Under the pieces are notes generated by a model. The model did no database searches and was not told where the DNA came from. It worked only from the letters and a program-made list of their open reading frames with translations. A stretch of DNA of 26,965 nt from DATAYF01 sp036272735 (lineage in GTDB: Bacteria; Chloroflexota; Ktedonobacteria; Ktedonobacterales; Ktedonobacteraceae), in the NCBI GenBank assembly GCA_036272735.1, contig DATAYF010000739.1, forward strand, positions 1 through 26,965, in the 5' to 3' direction. Below are positions 14,691 through 22,216 of this stretch, piece by piece (position 1 is the first letter of the stretch; each line of letters begins with the position of its first letter). The position numbers were made by a program, and so were the translations under genes.

Positions 14691-15826
14691 ACCAGATGTC
14701 CTCTCTCCTGATACCAGGTGGTGATAAATGTATCGACTTCATCCTGCGTCAAAGCGCCCTGCTCGGCATGGGTCTTCAACGCCTGCGTTAACACAGCAAT
14801 TTCTTCGCCGCTAAGCTGCAAACCCAGCGTTGCGGCACGGTGGCCCACAGCGTAACGACCGGTGTAGCGCGAACCAACATCGACGTTGCGCACCAGCCCA
14901 AAGTCGCTCGGGTTCAGCGCCTCGTACGCCCTGGGGTTTTGCAAAACCGCTTTGGTGTGCACGCCGGCGCGGTGCGTAAAGGCGCTGGGGGCCGTGATGG
15001 GACTATTGAACGGAATGGACAGGCTCAAGCTCTCGGCAACATAGCGATCAAGCACGGGCAATTGCGCCAGGTCGTACGCCACCAGCAGTTCGGGATAATG
15101 AATGTATAATTGCGAGATCAAACCGCTCAGCGAGGCGATGCCGTTGCGCTCACCGATGCCCAGCACCGTCACGTCAAGACAATCCGCGCCACCCTCCAGC
15201 GCCGCCACCGTGTTAGCAATCGCGCAGCCAGTATCATTATGCCCATGAAACTCGATGCCCACGTGCGGATAGCGCTCGGCACACAGGCGCACGATGCGTT
15301 CGACCTGGCGCGGCGTGGCGATGCCCACGGTATCCGGCAAGCCAATGCGCTCGACACCAGCCGCCACGACCGCGTCGAAAACGGTCAGCAGATCGACAAG
15401 GTCACTACGGAAAGCATCTTCCGCCGAGAAACGCACGTAGCGCCCAGCCTCGCGTACACGCCGGATCAACGGAACCGCTTCGGCGATGATCTGCTCGATA
15501 CGCCGACCGTGACTATATGAGCGCAACTCTTGCGACGTGCCAAAGAAGAGATTTACACCATAGACCGGTGTGTCCAATGCTGCTGCTACGTCGGCCTCAG
15601 CACAGCGTACATGCGCCACCACGTGCGCTCGTAGTCCCAGGTCGCACACCGCCTCGACCGCCTGCCGCGTCTCTGGCGATGCAATCGGCGATGGCACTTC
15701 GATAAAGCTGACGCCGATTGCGTCGAGCAAGCGCGCGATGTTCAAGCGCTGCTCAAGCGTAAAGTAGGCTCCTACAAACTGTTCGCCCTCACGCAAGGTC
15801 GAATCGACAATAGATAGCGTGCTCAT
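14678..15826 (-). CDS. hcs: Homocitrate synthase
   Basis: This 382-residue DRE-TIM metallolyase joins 2-oxoglutarate and acetyl-CoA, the committing step of lysine synthesis through alpha-aminoadipate. It has VDSTLREGEQF at residues 7-17 (Arg12 catalytic), a metal-binding HGHNDTG (His194/His196), and a C-terminal segment with HRAGVHTKAVL. The start ATG 15826 overlaps the lysJK stop as ATGA and matches the family N-terminus; the frame continues upstream to 15976 without family sequence. Isopropylmalate synthase has a C-terminal regulatory domain that is absent here, which with the operon supports homocitrate synthase. Whether lysine inhibits it cannot be read. Confidence 0.93.
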   Translation of the reverse strand: MSTLSIVDSTLREGEQFVGAYFTLEQRLNIARLLDAIGVSFIEVPSPIASPETRQAVEAVCDLGLRAHVVAHVRCAEADVAAALDTPVYGVNLFFGTSQELRSYSHGRRIEQIIAEAVPLIRRVREAGRYVRFSAEDAFRSDLVDLLTVFDAVVAAGVERIGLPDTVGIATPRQVERIVRLCAERYPHVGIEFHGHNDTGCAIANTVAALEGGADCLDVTVLGIGERNGIASLSGLISQLYIHYPELLVAYDLAQLPVLDRYVAESLSLSIPFNSPITAPSAFTHRAGVHTKAVLQNPRAYEALNPSDFGLVRNVDVGSRYTGRYAVGHRAATLGLQLSGEEIAVLTQALKTHAEQGALTQDEVDTFITTWYQERGHLVWER

Positions 15827-18231
15827 CTTCTGCCATCTCCCTGCCAGGCAAGCTCGCTCAGCACTGTTTCCAGCACCGCTATGGCCTGCTTGTACTCGGC
15901 AATATGAATGTGCTCGTTGGGCGTATGATCCAGGCGCGAGTCGCCGGGACCATAGGCGACGATATTTTCGCCCCACAGCGGGGCCACGATGTTCATATCC
16001 GAGGTGCCGGTTTTATGTTTAAAGGTTGGCTGGCCGCCATGCGTGCGAATAGCCGCAACAAAGGCTCGCGCCAGGGGAATGTTACGCGTGGTCTGGAATG
16101 CCGCCTCGGCCCCTGTGAAACTCAGCGCAATCTCTGCTTCGGCGGCCCACTGCTCTAGCTGAGCCTGTAGCGCGACACCATCGTAGTTAGGCGGCAAGCG
16201 ATAACCAACAAGAAAGTCGGTGCGATCAATCAGCCCGTCATGGGCACTATGAATGCTGCGTAGCGAAGGCATGAGCGCCGCGAAGGCCGAATCATGGGCG
16301 TATTGCACGTTCCACTCGTCGGCATGCGTGCGGACGCGCTGCCAGAACGCCGCCGCGACCTCACCGCTAGCCTGTTGCGGTCCGGCGCTATGGCTGGATG
16401 TACGCTCCACACAACCATGCACGAGCAGACGTCCCTTGTAGCCCAGCGTTACCGCCTGACTGCTACTTGGTTCGCCAATGATGCACGCGGCCGGACGATA
16501 GCGATCAAGCACGGCGCGAGCGCCACGCGAGGTTGCGGCCTCTTCTTCGACAGCACCCACGACGACGATGGGCCTTGACGGTGCAACCAGGCGGGCAACG
16601 CGGGCCGTGGCAGAGAGAAATGCCGCCAGTGGACCCTTGGCATCAACCGCGCCACGCCCATACAGCACGCCATCACGCAACTCGACCGGAACGTTGCCGC
16701 TGACCGTGTCCATATGCCCCAGCAAGACTAGCGGCGGCTGCGTCGTCTCGGCGCCAGGCTGATTGGCGCAGGCGATAAAGTTGCCCGCCGCATCAACCTC
16801 GGCATGCAGACCCAACAGTTCCGCCTGCTCAGCCAGGTAGTGGGCCAGCGCACCCTCGTGCCCAGAATAGCTGGGGATAGTGAGCATGTTGTAAAGCAGT
16901 GCAACTTCGGGATCACCGCTCACAGCAACGGCGGCTGCTGGTTGCGCCTCAGGCAAGATGGCAAGCGCGCTTCCGCCACTCGACGCTGTACCAATCGGAC
17001 CGTTACTGGTATGCTCATGGTTGGCGTTTGCTTCAAGCGTTGTCTCGGTTGCCTGCTGTTGTGTAGCGTTCAGCACATCGGCAATCGCCGCGATGACACG
17101 ATCAAGCTGCTCCCTGGTGATGACCAGCGGCGGCAACAGGCGCAGCACGTTGGGACCCGCTGGCAGCGCCAGCACGCCGCGTTCGCAAAGTTGCTCAAGG
17201 TAGCTCTGTGAACGACGCGTTAACTCGATGCCGATCAGCAAGCCGCGTCCACGCACCTCGCGAATGAGCGGTGATTGTAGCGCACGCAAGCGTTCGAGCG
17301 CGTAGGCTCCAAGTTCGGCGGCGTGCTGCGGCAATGCTTCGCGCTCAATGATAGCCAGCGTTGCCAGGGAGGCGGCGCAGGCCAGCGGATTGCCACCAAA
17401 CGTACTGCCGTGCACGCCACGAGTGACACGTCCACTCGCCATAACGCGTTCGCCCAGGCCAATAGCGCCCATCGGCATACCACCAGCCAGGGATTTGGCG
17501 ATGCACAGGATATCGGGCTGAAGATCGTAATGCTCGCAGGCGAACATGCGGCCGGTGCGTCCAAAGCCAGTTTGCACCTCGTCCACAATCAGCAGCGCGC
17601 CACGTTCGCGACACAGCCGCGCCAAACCATGCACATACTCAGCATCGGCAACATGCACACCACCTTCGCCCTGCACCAGTTCGATAATGACCGCGGCTGT
17701 CTCTTCCGTGATGGCTTGCTCGGCCGCTTCAAGGTTGTTGTAGCGCATATGCGTCACGCCGGGGAGCAGCGGGGCAAACGGCTGGCGATAGTGCGGCTCC
17801 CAGGTGGCTGAGAGCGCGCCCATGCTGCGACCGTGAAAGCCGCGCAGCGCCGCCACGATGCCGGTACGTCCCGTGACCAGGCGCGCAAACTTGAACGCAC
17901 CCTCGACCGCTTCGGTGCCGCTGTTGCACAGAAAGAAGTGCTCGATGCCTGGCGGCGTGACCTGGGCCAGCCGTGCTAGCAATTGCGAACGTACATCGTT
18001 ATAGGTCGTTTCCGAGCAGGTAATCAGGCGCAACGCCTGCTGTGAGAGCGCGGCGGCAATCTCCGAGCGCCCATGCCCGATGTTCGCCACGCCATGCCCA
18101 GCCACGCAATCGATGTACTCGCGCTCCTGCTCATCCCACATCAGCGCGCCGCTCCCGCGTACCAGCGCCACCGGCCGCTTGCCATAGACCCCGCTGGTGT
18201 ACCTATCTTCGCGCTCAATAATCGTACTCAT
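15823..18231 (-). CDS. lysJK: LysJ-LysK fusion: LysW-aminoadipate semialdehyde aminotransferase fused to LysW-lysine hydrolase
   Basis: A single 802-residue frame carries two consecutive pathway enzymes. Residues about 1-390 are a class III, PLP-dependent aminotransferase with NSGTEAVEGA, IVDEVQTGFGRTG and PLP-binding Lys246 in CIAKSLAGGMPMG. Residues about 445-802 are an M20-type zinc peptidase with HMDT (His506, Asp508), GRGAVDAKG (Asp530), EEEA (562-565), GEPSS and the late PNEH (His774). Between them lies a linker of about 50 residues rich in Ala, Thr, Ser and Gln. The first half aminates the LysW-bound semialdehyde to LysW-lysine and the second releases lysine. The start is joined to lysZ as TAATG and the end to homocitrate synthase as ATGA. 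These enzymes are normally separate polypeptides. No internal stop or frameshift is seen. Confidence 0.93.
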   Translation of the reverse strand: MSTIIEREDRYTSGVYGKRPVALVRGSGALMWDEQEREYIDCVAGHGVANIGHGRSEIAAALSQQALRLITCSETTYNDVRSQLLARLAQVTPPGIEHFFLCNSGTEAVEGAFKFARLVTGRTGIVAALRGFHGRSMGALSATWEPHYRQPFAPLLPGVTHMRYNNLEAAEQAITEETAAVIIELVQGEGGVHVADAEYVHGLARLCRERGALLIVDEVQTGFGRTGRMFACEHYDLQPDILCIAKSLAGGMPMGAIGLGERVMASGRVTRGVHGSTFGGNPLACAASLATLAIIEREALPQHAAELGAYALERLRALQSPLIREVRGRGLLIGIELTRRSQSYLEQLCERGVLALPAGPNVLRLLPPLVITREQLDRVIAAIADVLNATQQQATETTLEANANHEHTSNGPIGTASSGGSALAILPEAQPAAAVAVSGDPEVALLYNMLTIPSYSGHEGALAHYLAEQAELLGLHAEVDAAGNFIACANQPGAETTQPPLVLLGHMDTVSGNVPVELRDGVLYGRGAVDAKGPLAAFLSATARVARLVAPSRPIVVVGAVEEEAATSRGARAVLDRYRPAACIIGEPSSSQAVTLGYKGRLLVHGCVERTSSHSAGPQQASGEVAAAFWQRVRTHADEWNVQYAHDSAFAALMPSLRSIHSAHDGLIDRTDFLVGYRLPPNYDGVALQAQLEQWAAEAEIALSFTGAEAAFQTTRNIPLARAFVAAIRTHGGQPTFKHKTGTSDMNIVAPLWGENIVAYGPGDSRLDHTPNEHIHIAEYKQAIAVLETVLSELAWQGDGRR

Positions 18232-19070
18232 TATCTTTCATTGCCTCCTTGTACACAACCAGCCGGAACCAGAGCAGCACTGATCGTTGTTCCCGCGCCC
18301 TGTAAAACATCTTGTAGAGAAGCGTTACCAATCACCACGTGCCGCACGCCCGCTTGCAACGCCTCGCTAGCTCCCAATAATTTCTTGCGCATGCGTCCCT
18401 GTGCGTACTGCATATATTCGTCCAGGCGTTGCGCTGGAATGCTACGCAGCAAGGTCGTAGCATCGTGCGGATCGCTAAGGAGACCGGGCACGTTGGTCAT
18501 AATCGCCAGCGTTTCGGCGTGTAGTGCGGCGGCCACGGCAGCAGCGGCACGGTCCCCATCAACATTCAAGCGTTCTCCCTCGTGACCCAGCGCTAACGGC
18601 GCAATCACCGGCATATAGCCCGCGCTCAGCAGTTGTTCCAGCAGTGTCGCGTTGACCTGTTCGATCTGCCCGGTATAATCATCGCGCACGATCTGCGTAC
18701 GTCCCTCGGGCGTCAGCGTGCGCACAACGGACTTGCGACGCGCTAGCAGCAAACGACCATCCACACCAGCCAGGCCAAGCGCATTGACGCCCTGTTGCTG
18801 CAAAGCCGCCACCAGTTCTGTGTTGATCTGACCGAGCGCCATAGCGAAGACACGTAAGGTTTCGCTATCGGTATAGCGACTGGTCATGCCACCCGGCGAC
18901 GTAAGCACGCGTACGGGCAGGCCCAGGCGTTCGCACAGCGTGTTGGTAAGGTCAGAGCCACCATGCAGCAACACGACGCGCTGCCCATCCGCGACGCATT
19001 GCGCAACCTCACGCACAATGTTCGCTGTGGCGACACCAGCCCCACCGCCAATTTTCACGACAAGCTTCAT
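18231..19070 (-). CDS. lysZ: [LysW]-aminoadipate kinase
   Basis: This 279-residue amino-acid kinase of the ArgB/LysZ family phosphorylates the side-chain carboxyl of alpha-aminoadipate held on LysW. VVKIGGGAG at the N-terminus and VLLHGGSDLTN form the phosphate-binding parts. LNVDGDRAAAAVA and GRMRKKLLGASEAL are further family blocks. AAAGGAG lies seven bases before ATG 19070. The stop shares one base with the lysJK start (TAATG). The gene is separated from lysY by 200 bases that contain a MITE-like element, the only large gap in the operon. N-acetylglutamate kinase is the alternative, but the LysW context argues against it as the main role. Confidence 0.93.
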   Translation of the reverse strand: MKLVVKIGGGAGVATANIVREVAQCVADGQRVVLLHGGSDLTNTLCERLGLPVRVLTSPGGMTSRYTDSETLRVFAMALGQINTELVAALQQQGVNALGLAGVDGRLLLARRKSVVRTLTPEGRTQIVRDDYTGQIEQVNATLLEQLLSAGYMPVIAPLALGHEGERLNVDGDRAAAAVAAALHAETLAIMTNVPGLLSDPHDATTLLRSIPAQRLDEYMQYAQGRMRKKLLGASEALQAGVRHVVIGNASLQDVLQGAGTTISAALVPAGCVQGGNER

Positions 19071-19132
19071 GGTAATGCTCCTTTTCTCGCTGAACGTTAT
19101 TTATATATATGTTTAGAATAAGGGCCAATTAG

Positions 19133-19256
19133 TGTAGGGACCGATTTATCGTGTGCATCGTGCCTTACGACAAAACCAGCCCAACACTTGCCACGGCGCG
19201 ACTGCTCTGTTGGTTGATCGACACCGTTTGCCGGACACGATAAATCGGTCCCTACA
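19133..19256. mobile_element. MITE-like element with perfect 22-bp terminal inverted repeats
   Basis: Bases 19133-19154 and 19235-19256 are exact inverted copies of each other, beginning TGTAGGGACCGATTTATC. The 80 bases between them code for nothing. Ends starting TGTAGGG are typical of small non-autonomous palindromic elements common in Chloroflexota and cyanobacterial genomes (from memory). No clear target-site duplication is seen. It lies inside the lysine operon between lysY and lysZ without destroying the lysZ ribosome binding site. Confidence 0.7.
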
Positions 19257-19270
19257 GGCATTTTGTATAC

Positions 19271-20335
19271 CTACACGGGATGCAAACCGGGGAATGTCAG
19301 CCCCAGGGTTTCATCCCAACCAAACATACAGTTAAAGGCTTGCAGCGCGTTGCCAGCGGCCCCTTTCATCAGGTTATCCAGCGCCGCCATCACCACGACG
19401 CGCTGCTGCTCGGCGTCGTACTCAAAGCCGATATCGCAGTAGTTGCTACCAGCCAGGATCTTCGGTTCGGGATAGCGATAGACGCCACTGCGCTCCTTGA
19501 CCAGCCTGATAAACGGCTCGTTTTGATACGCCGCGCGATACAAGCGCCAGAGCGTGCGCTCGTCGATCCGCTCGTTGACAAAGACCTGTGCCGTCGCTAG
19601 TACGCCGCGCACCAGTTCGACCGCCGTGGCCGTGAAGGCTATCGTCTGCCGTAGCGCGCCAGTAGCGTGCACGCGACCCAATTCTTGCAGCAATTCGGCG
19701 GTATGACGATGTCCGGTCGGTTGAAAGGAACGCACCGCGCCGCTACGATCAGGATGATGGCTACCCGCGCCTGGTGTAGCTCCCGTGGCCGAAGAACCAA
19801 CTTTCGCCTCGACCACCGTTGGGAGCGCTGTATTCACCAGCCCGGCACGGTACAGCGGAGCCAGCCCCAAAATCGCCGCCGTCGCCATACAACCGGTGCC
19901 GCTCACCAGTGTGGCTTCAACCAGTTCCTCACGATGCAACTCTGGCAGCCCATAAACCGCCTCCGGCAATAATTGCGGCGCGCTATGTGCCGAACCATAC
20001 CAGCGCGTGTACAATTCCGGTGAACGCAGGCGAAAATCCGCCGCGAGATCGATCACACGCGCCGCCAGACTACGGTAATGCTCGATTGCCAGCGCCGAGG
20101 CTCCATGCGGCAGGCATAGGAACAGAGCGTCGTTCGTCGTCAAGTCATCTGGATGACAAAAGCGCAGCGTACAGAGCTTACGCAGATTGGGATGGACACT
20201 ATGCACATACTGTCCGGCATGGCTGCCCGATGCTACCTGAGTAATCTCAACCTGCGGGTGAAACAGCAGCAGGCGCAACAGTTCGCCAGCAGCATAGCCG
20301 GAGCCGCCAACGATTGCCACTCGCACTCGACTCAT
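19271..20335 (-). CDS. lysY: [LysW]-aminoadipate 6-phosphate reductase
   Basis: This 354-residue dehydrogenase of the ArgC/LysY family reduces the LysW-bound acyl phosphate to the semialdehyde with NADPH. The N-terminal nucleotide-binding loop is IVGGSGYAAGELLRLL. The catalytic cysteine is Cys149 in SGTGCMATAA, a form that resembles LysY more than ArgC. The C-terminal part contains SNYCDIGFEYD and NLMKGAAGNALQAFN. Its start overlaps the lysX stop by four bases (ATGA). After its stop the operon is interrupted by a 200-bp gap with a MITE-like element. The product acts with LysZ and the LysJ domain on the same carrier-bound intermediate. Confidence 0.94.
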   Translation of the reverse strand: MSRVRVAIVGGSGYAAGELLRLLLFHPQVEITQVASGSHAGQYVHSVHPNLRKLCTLRFCHPDDLTTNDALFLCLPHGASALAIEHYRSLAARVIDLAADFRLRSPELYTRWYGSAHSAPQLLPEAVYGLPELHREELVEATLVSGTGCMATAAILGLAPLYRAGLVNTALPTVVEAKVGSSATGATPGAGSHHPDRSGAVRSFQPTGHRHTAELLQELGRVHATGALRQTIAFTATAVELVRGVLATAQVFVNERIDERTLWRLYRAAYQNEPFIRLVKERSGVYRYPEPKILAGSNYCDIGFEYDAEQQRVVVMAALDNLMKGAAGNALQAFNCMFGWDETLGLTFPGLHPV

Positions 20336-21195
20336 GATGCCACTCCTTGCCGCACGTGGCTCACGACATAATCCAGCATCACCTGCGGAATATCGACCCC
20401 AGTTGGTGCGATACTGTTGCGAAACTCCATGGTGGCGTTGATCTCGTTAACCAGCAAACCGCGCTCGGCATCTTCCAGCACATCAATCGCCAGGATGCCG
20501 CCACCAACCGCCCGCGCCGCTCGTGCACACAGCGCATCCAATTCTGGCGTTACCGGGCAATTGGTGGTGACCGCACCGCGCGCCGTGTTAGTGACCCAGT
20601 GTTCGCTCGTACGATAGATGGCACAGATGGTACGCTCGCCAACGACAAAGGCACGAATGTCGCGTTGTGGCTTGGCAATGTATTGCTGGATATAGTGCGT
20701 GTGATGCTGGTACGATCCCAGCGTCTCCTGGTGCTCCAGGACAGCCTCGGCTGCGTCGCGGTCGTTAATACGCGCCAGCAAACGGCCCCACGAGCCGGTA
20801 ACTGGCTTGAGCACGGCAGGATAACCCAGCGTCTCAATACCCTGCACAGCCGTCTGCTCGGTAAAAGCCAGCATGGTGCGTGGTGTGGGCACATCCGCTC
20901 GCAGCAAAGCCAGGCTTGTCATCAGCTTGTCGTTACATAGGGCCGTCACAGCGGGAGCATTGAAAACAGGGACGCCCCAGTGTTCAAGCACGCAGGCGAC
21001 AGCCAGGCCACGTGATTGGCTAACGCTGCGACTCAACACCGCGTCGTAGGCGCTCCAACGGGAGTCGGGACGCTCCAGGTCGAGCAGCAGGTCGCCATCG
21101 TCGATAACGTCGAAGTTGATATCGCGTCGGCGCAGCGCCTCGAACAGCAGCTTCTCCTCCACGCGAATACGCGAAGTCAGTACGGCTAAACGCAT
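20332..21195 (-). CDS. lysX: Alpha-aminoadipate--LysW ligase
   Basis: This 287-residue ATP-grasp enzyme of the RimK/LysX family links the amino group of alpha-aminoadipate to the C-terminal Glu of LysW. Visible blocks are NDKLMTS (88-94), KPVTGSWGRLLA (130-141), the substrate-proximal TNTARGAVTTNCP (202-214) and the metal-binding EINATMEFRNS (251-261). The gene starts four bases after the lysW stop, and its own stop overlaps lysY. Length and motif order are those of LysX. ArgX, the glutamate-specific relative, is the main alternative, but homocitrate and homoaconitate genes in the same operon support LysX. Confidence 0.94.
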   Translation of the reverse strand: MRLAVLTSRIRVEEKLLFEALRRRDINFDVIDDGDLLLDLERPDSRWSAYDAVLSRSVSQSRGLAVACVLEHWGVPVFNAPAVTALCNDKLMTSLALLRADVPTPRTMLAFTEQTAVQGIETLGYPAVLKPVTGSWGRLLARINDRDAAEAVLEHQETLGSYQHHTHYIQQYIAKPQRDIRAFVVGERTICAIYRTSEHWVTNTARGAVTTNCPVTPELDALCARAARAVGGGILAIDVLEDAERGLLVNEINATMEFRNSIAPTGVDIPQVMLDYVVSHVRQGVAS

Positions 21196-21199
21196 AAGG

Positions 21200-21361
21200 T
21201 TATTCCCCCCAATCTTCTTCCACCTGCGGAGCCAGGCCTAGTTCAGGTGTTTCCAGGTTCAGCACCTCTAATTCAGCGTTACAATCGGGACAGTAGATAA
21301 TTTCACCAACCATCAGGTTTTGCAAAGAAACCTGGGCATCGCATTCGGGACAATGTGCCAT
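21200..21361 (-). CDS. lysW: LysW amino-group carrier protein
   Basis: A 53-residue acidic carrier that protects the amino group of aminoadipate during lysine synthesis. A zinc knuckle is formed by Cys4/Cys7 (HCPECD) and Cys24/Cys27 (YCPDCNAELEV). The C-terminus is EDWGE, whose final Glu is the attachment site for the intermediate. The start ATG 21361 has GAGGAGGAA upstream. The same frame is open to 21457, but that stretch is the T-box terminator region and not protein. It is the first gene of the operon, directly behind the second T-box. Confidence 0.96.
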   Translation of the reverse strand: MAHCPECDAQVSLQNLMVGEIIYCPDCNAELEVLNLETPELGLAPQVEEDWGE

Positions 21362-21403
21362 GAGTTGATTCCTCCTCGTGATATGTTCAGCAAAGTTGCT
21401 AAT

Positions 21404-21446
21404 AAAAAAACGCTCTTCGTCTTCCACCTGGGAAGGACGAAGAGCG
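21404..21446 (-). terminator. T-box 1 intrinsic terminator
   Basis: CGCTCTTCGT and ACGAAGAGCG form a ten-bp stem extended by CTTCC/GGAAG, and on the minus strand a seven-U run follows at 21410-21404. It competes with the antiterminator that contains the T-box motif and lies about 40 bases before the lysW start. Confidence 0.92.
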
Positions 21447-21695
21447 TGAATTTTCAAGCTCTCGCGGTACCACCTTCATGCGTTGCTGGCTTGCGCCACC
21501 AACCTCTGTAAGTACGCTTGCGTACTCCTGCCCGCTAACGGGGGCGACCGGCTGAGTTCTACTCTCGCTCCTCAAAGCGATTTCTTCTCGCAGCTTCAGG
21601 GTCTTATTCGCGGCTCTGGCATACGGGCTTTCCAGCAACAACCCGCTCTCTGGATGCAACAGACCACCGTTACTCGTCCCTGCAACGCTTTTTCA
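21404..21695 (-). promoter_or_regulatory. T-box leader 1 (proximal to lysW), lysine specifier AAG
   Basis: Read on the minus strand this has all T-box parts. Stem I has ACGAGTA near its base and AGAGAGCGGG in the distal arm. The specifier loop has GAA, one T, then AAG (21605-21603) followed by a purine. The T-box motif AAGGTGGTACCGCG lies at 21476-21463, and an intrinsic terminator follows. AAG is a lysine codon, and TGGT in the motif would pair with an ACCA tRNA end. Uncharged tRNA-Lys should stabilise the antiterminator and let RNA polymerase into lysW. It is a diverged duplicate of the leader at 21794-22080; about 59 bases below the specifier differ at only one position. Confidence 0.92.
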
Positions 21696-21713
21696 GATTG
21701 AAAAGCAGGGGTA

Positions 21714-21757
21714 CAGGGGATGCAATCCCCTGACTGGGTTCTAGGGCTGTGCCCTAG
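21714..21757. repeat. Pair of strong hairpins in the spacer between the two T-boxes
   Basis: CAGGGGAT/ATCCCCTG (21714-21732) and CTAGGGC/GCCCTAG (21741-21757) are perfect stems with three-base loops, eight bases apart. They belong to neither T-box fold. They look like a small dispersed hairpin repeat that entered or mediated the duplication. They could also act as a transcript processing site separating the leaders. Confidence 0.45.
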
Positions 21758-21793
21758 TTTCTCCCCTCTTTGTTAAAGATATTCAGGGCAAAT

Positions 21794-21834
21794 AAAAACG
21801 CCCTTCGTCTTCCACCTGGGAAGGACGAGGAGCG
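21794..21834 (-). terminator. T-box 2 intrinsic terminator
   Basis: The stem runs between 21799 and 21834 around CAGGT, with one C-A mismatch and one G-U pair, followed on the minus strand by five Us (21798-21794). It is less perfect than the terminator of T-box 1, which may make it leakier. Confidence 0.88.
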
Positions 21835-22080
21835 CGAATTTTCTTACTCTCGTGGTACCACCTTCATGCATTGCGACCTCACGGCTGCAACCTCAATGAG
21901 TACTGTAATGTACCCGGCCCGATGACGGAGGCGACCGGCTAAGTTCTACTCTCGCTCCTCAAAGCGATTTCTTCTCGCAGCTTCAGGGTTTTATTCACAG
22001 GTGTTACACATATGGGCTTTGCACCAGCCACCCACTCTCTGCATGTGACATTGCCTGCTACTCGTCCCCGCGACGCTTTT
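21794..22080 (-). promoter_or_regulatory. T-box leader 2 (promoter-proximal), lysine specifier AAA
   Basis: On the minus strand it has ACGAGTA at the stem I base, AGAGAGTGGG in the distal arm, and the specifier loop GAA, T, AAA (21992-21990), then A. The T-box motif AAGGTGGTACCACG is at 21864-21851, and a terminator follows. The specifier AAA is the other lysine codon; the downstream leader has AAG in the same place. It is transcribed first, so both leaders must antiterminate before lysW is reached. The region after the specifier is almost identical to leader 1, while stem III has diverged. Confidence 0.92.
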
Positions 22081-22110
22081 AATTATGCAGTTGTTTGTTG
22101 CGTTGTGAAA

Positions 22111-22140
22111 TTTATACCATGCTCTTCAGGCATTTGTCAA
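22111..22140 (-). promoter_or_regulatory. lysW: Promoter of the lysine operon
   Basis: A consensus TTGACA (22140-22135) is followed at 18-bp spacing by TATAAA (22116-22111) on the minus strand. Transcription would start near 22104, about 25 bases before stem I of the first T-box. The near-consensus boxes fit control by attenuation rather than by an activator. Confidence 0.8.
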
Positions 22141-22153
22141 TACCTTTGGACGG

Positions 22154-22179
22154 CAATTTGCAATGATGATGCAAAATTG
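22154..22179 (-). terminator. Weak hairpin after the family-5 binding-protein gene
   Basis: CAATTTGC and GCAAAATTG pair with one bulge around a nine-base loop, just upstream of the lysine operon promoter. No U tract follows on the minus strand, so termination is only possible. Read-through from the binding-protein gene into the T-box leaders cannot be excluded. Confidence 0.25.
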
Positions 22180-22216
22180 GCCGCTGAACGGCTCCCTTCC
22201 GGGGGCTGTCTCCTGG

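Noticed and set aside
21399..21659. Minus-strand 86-codon frame across the proximal T-box
   Set aside because: It reads through stem I, the T-box motif and the terminator, so the RNA structure explains the sequence.
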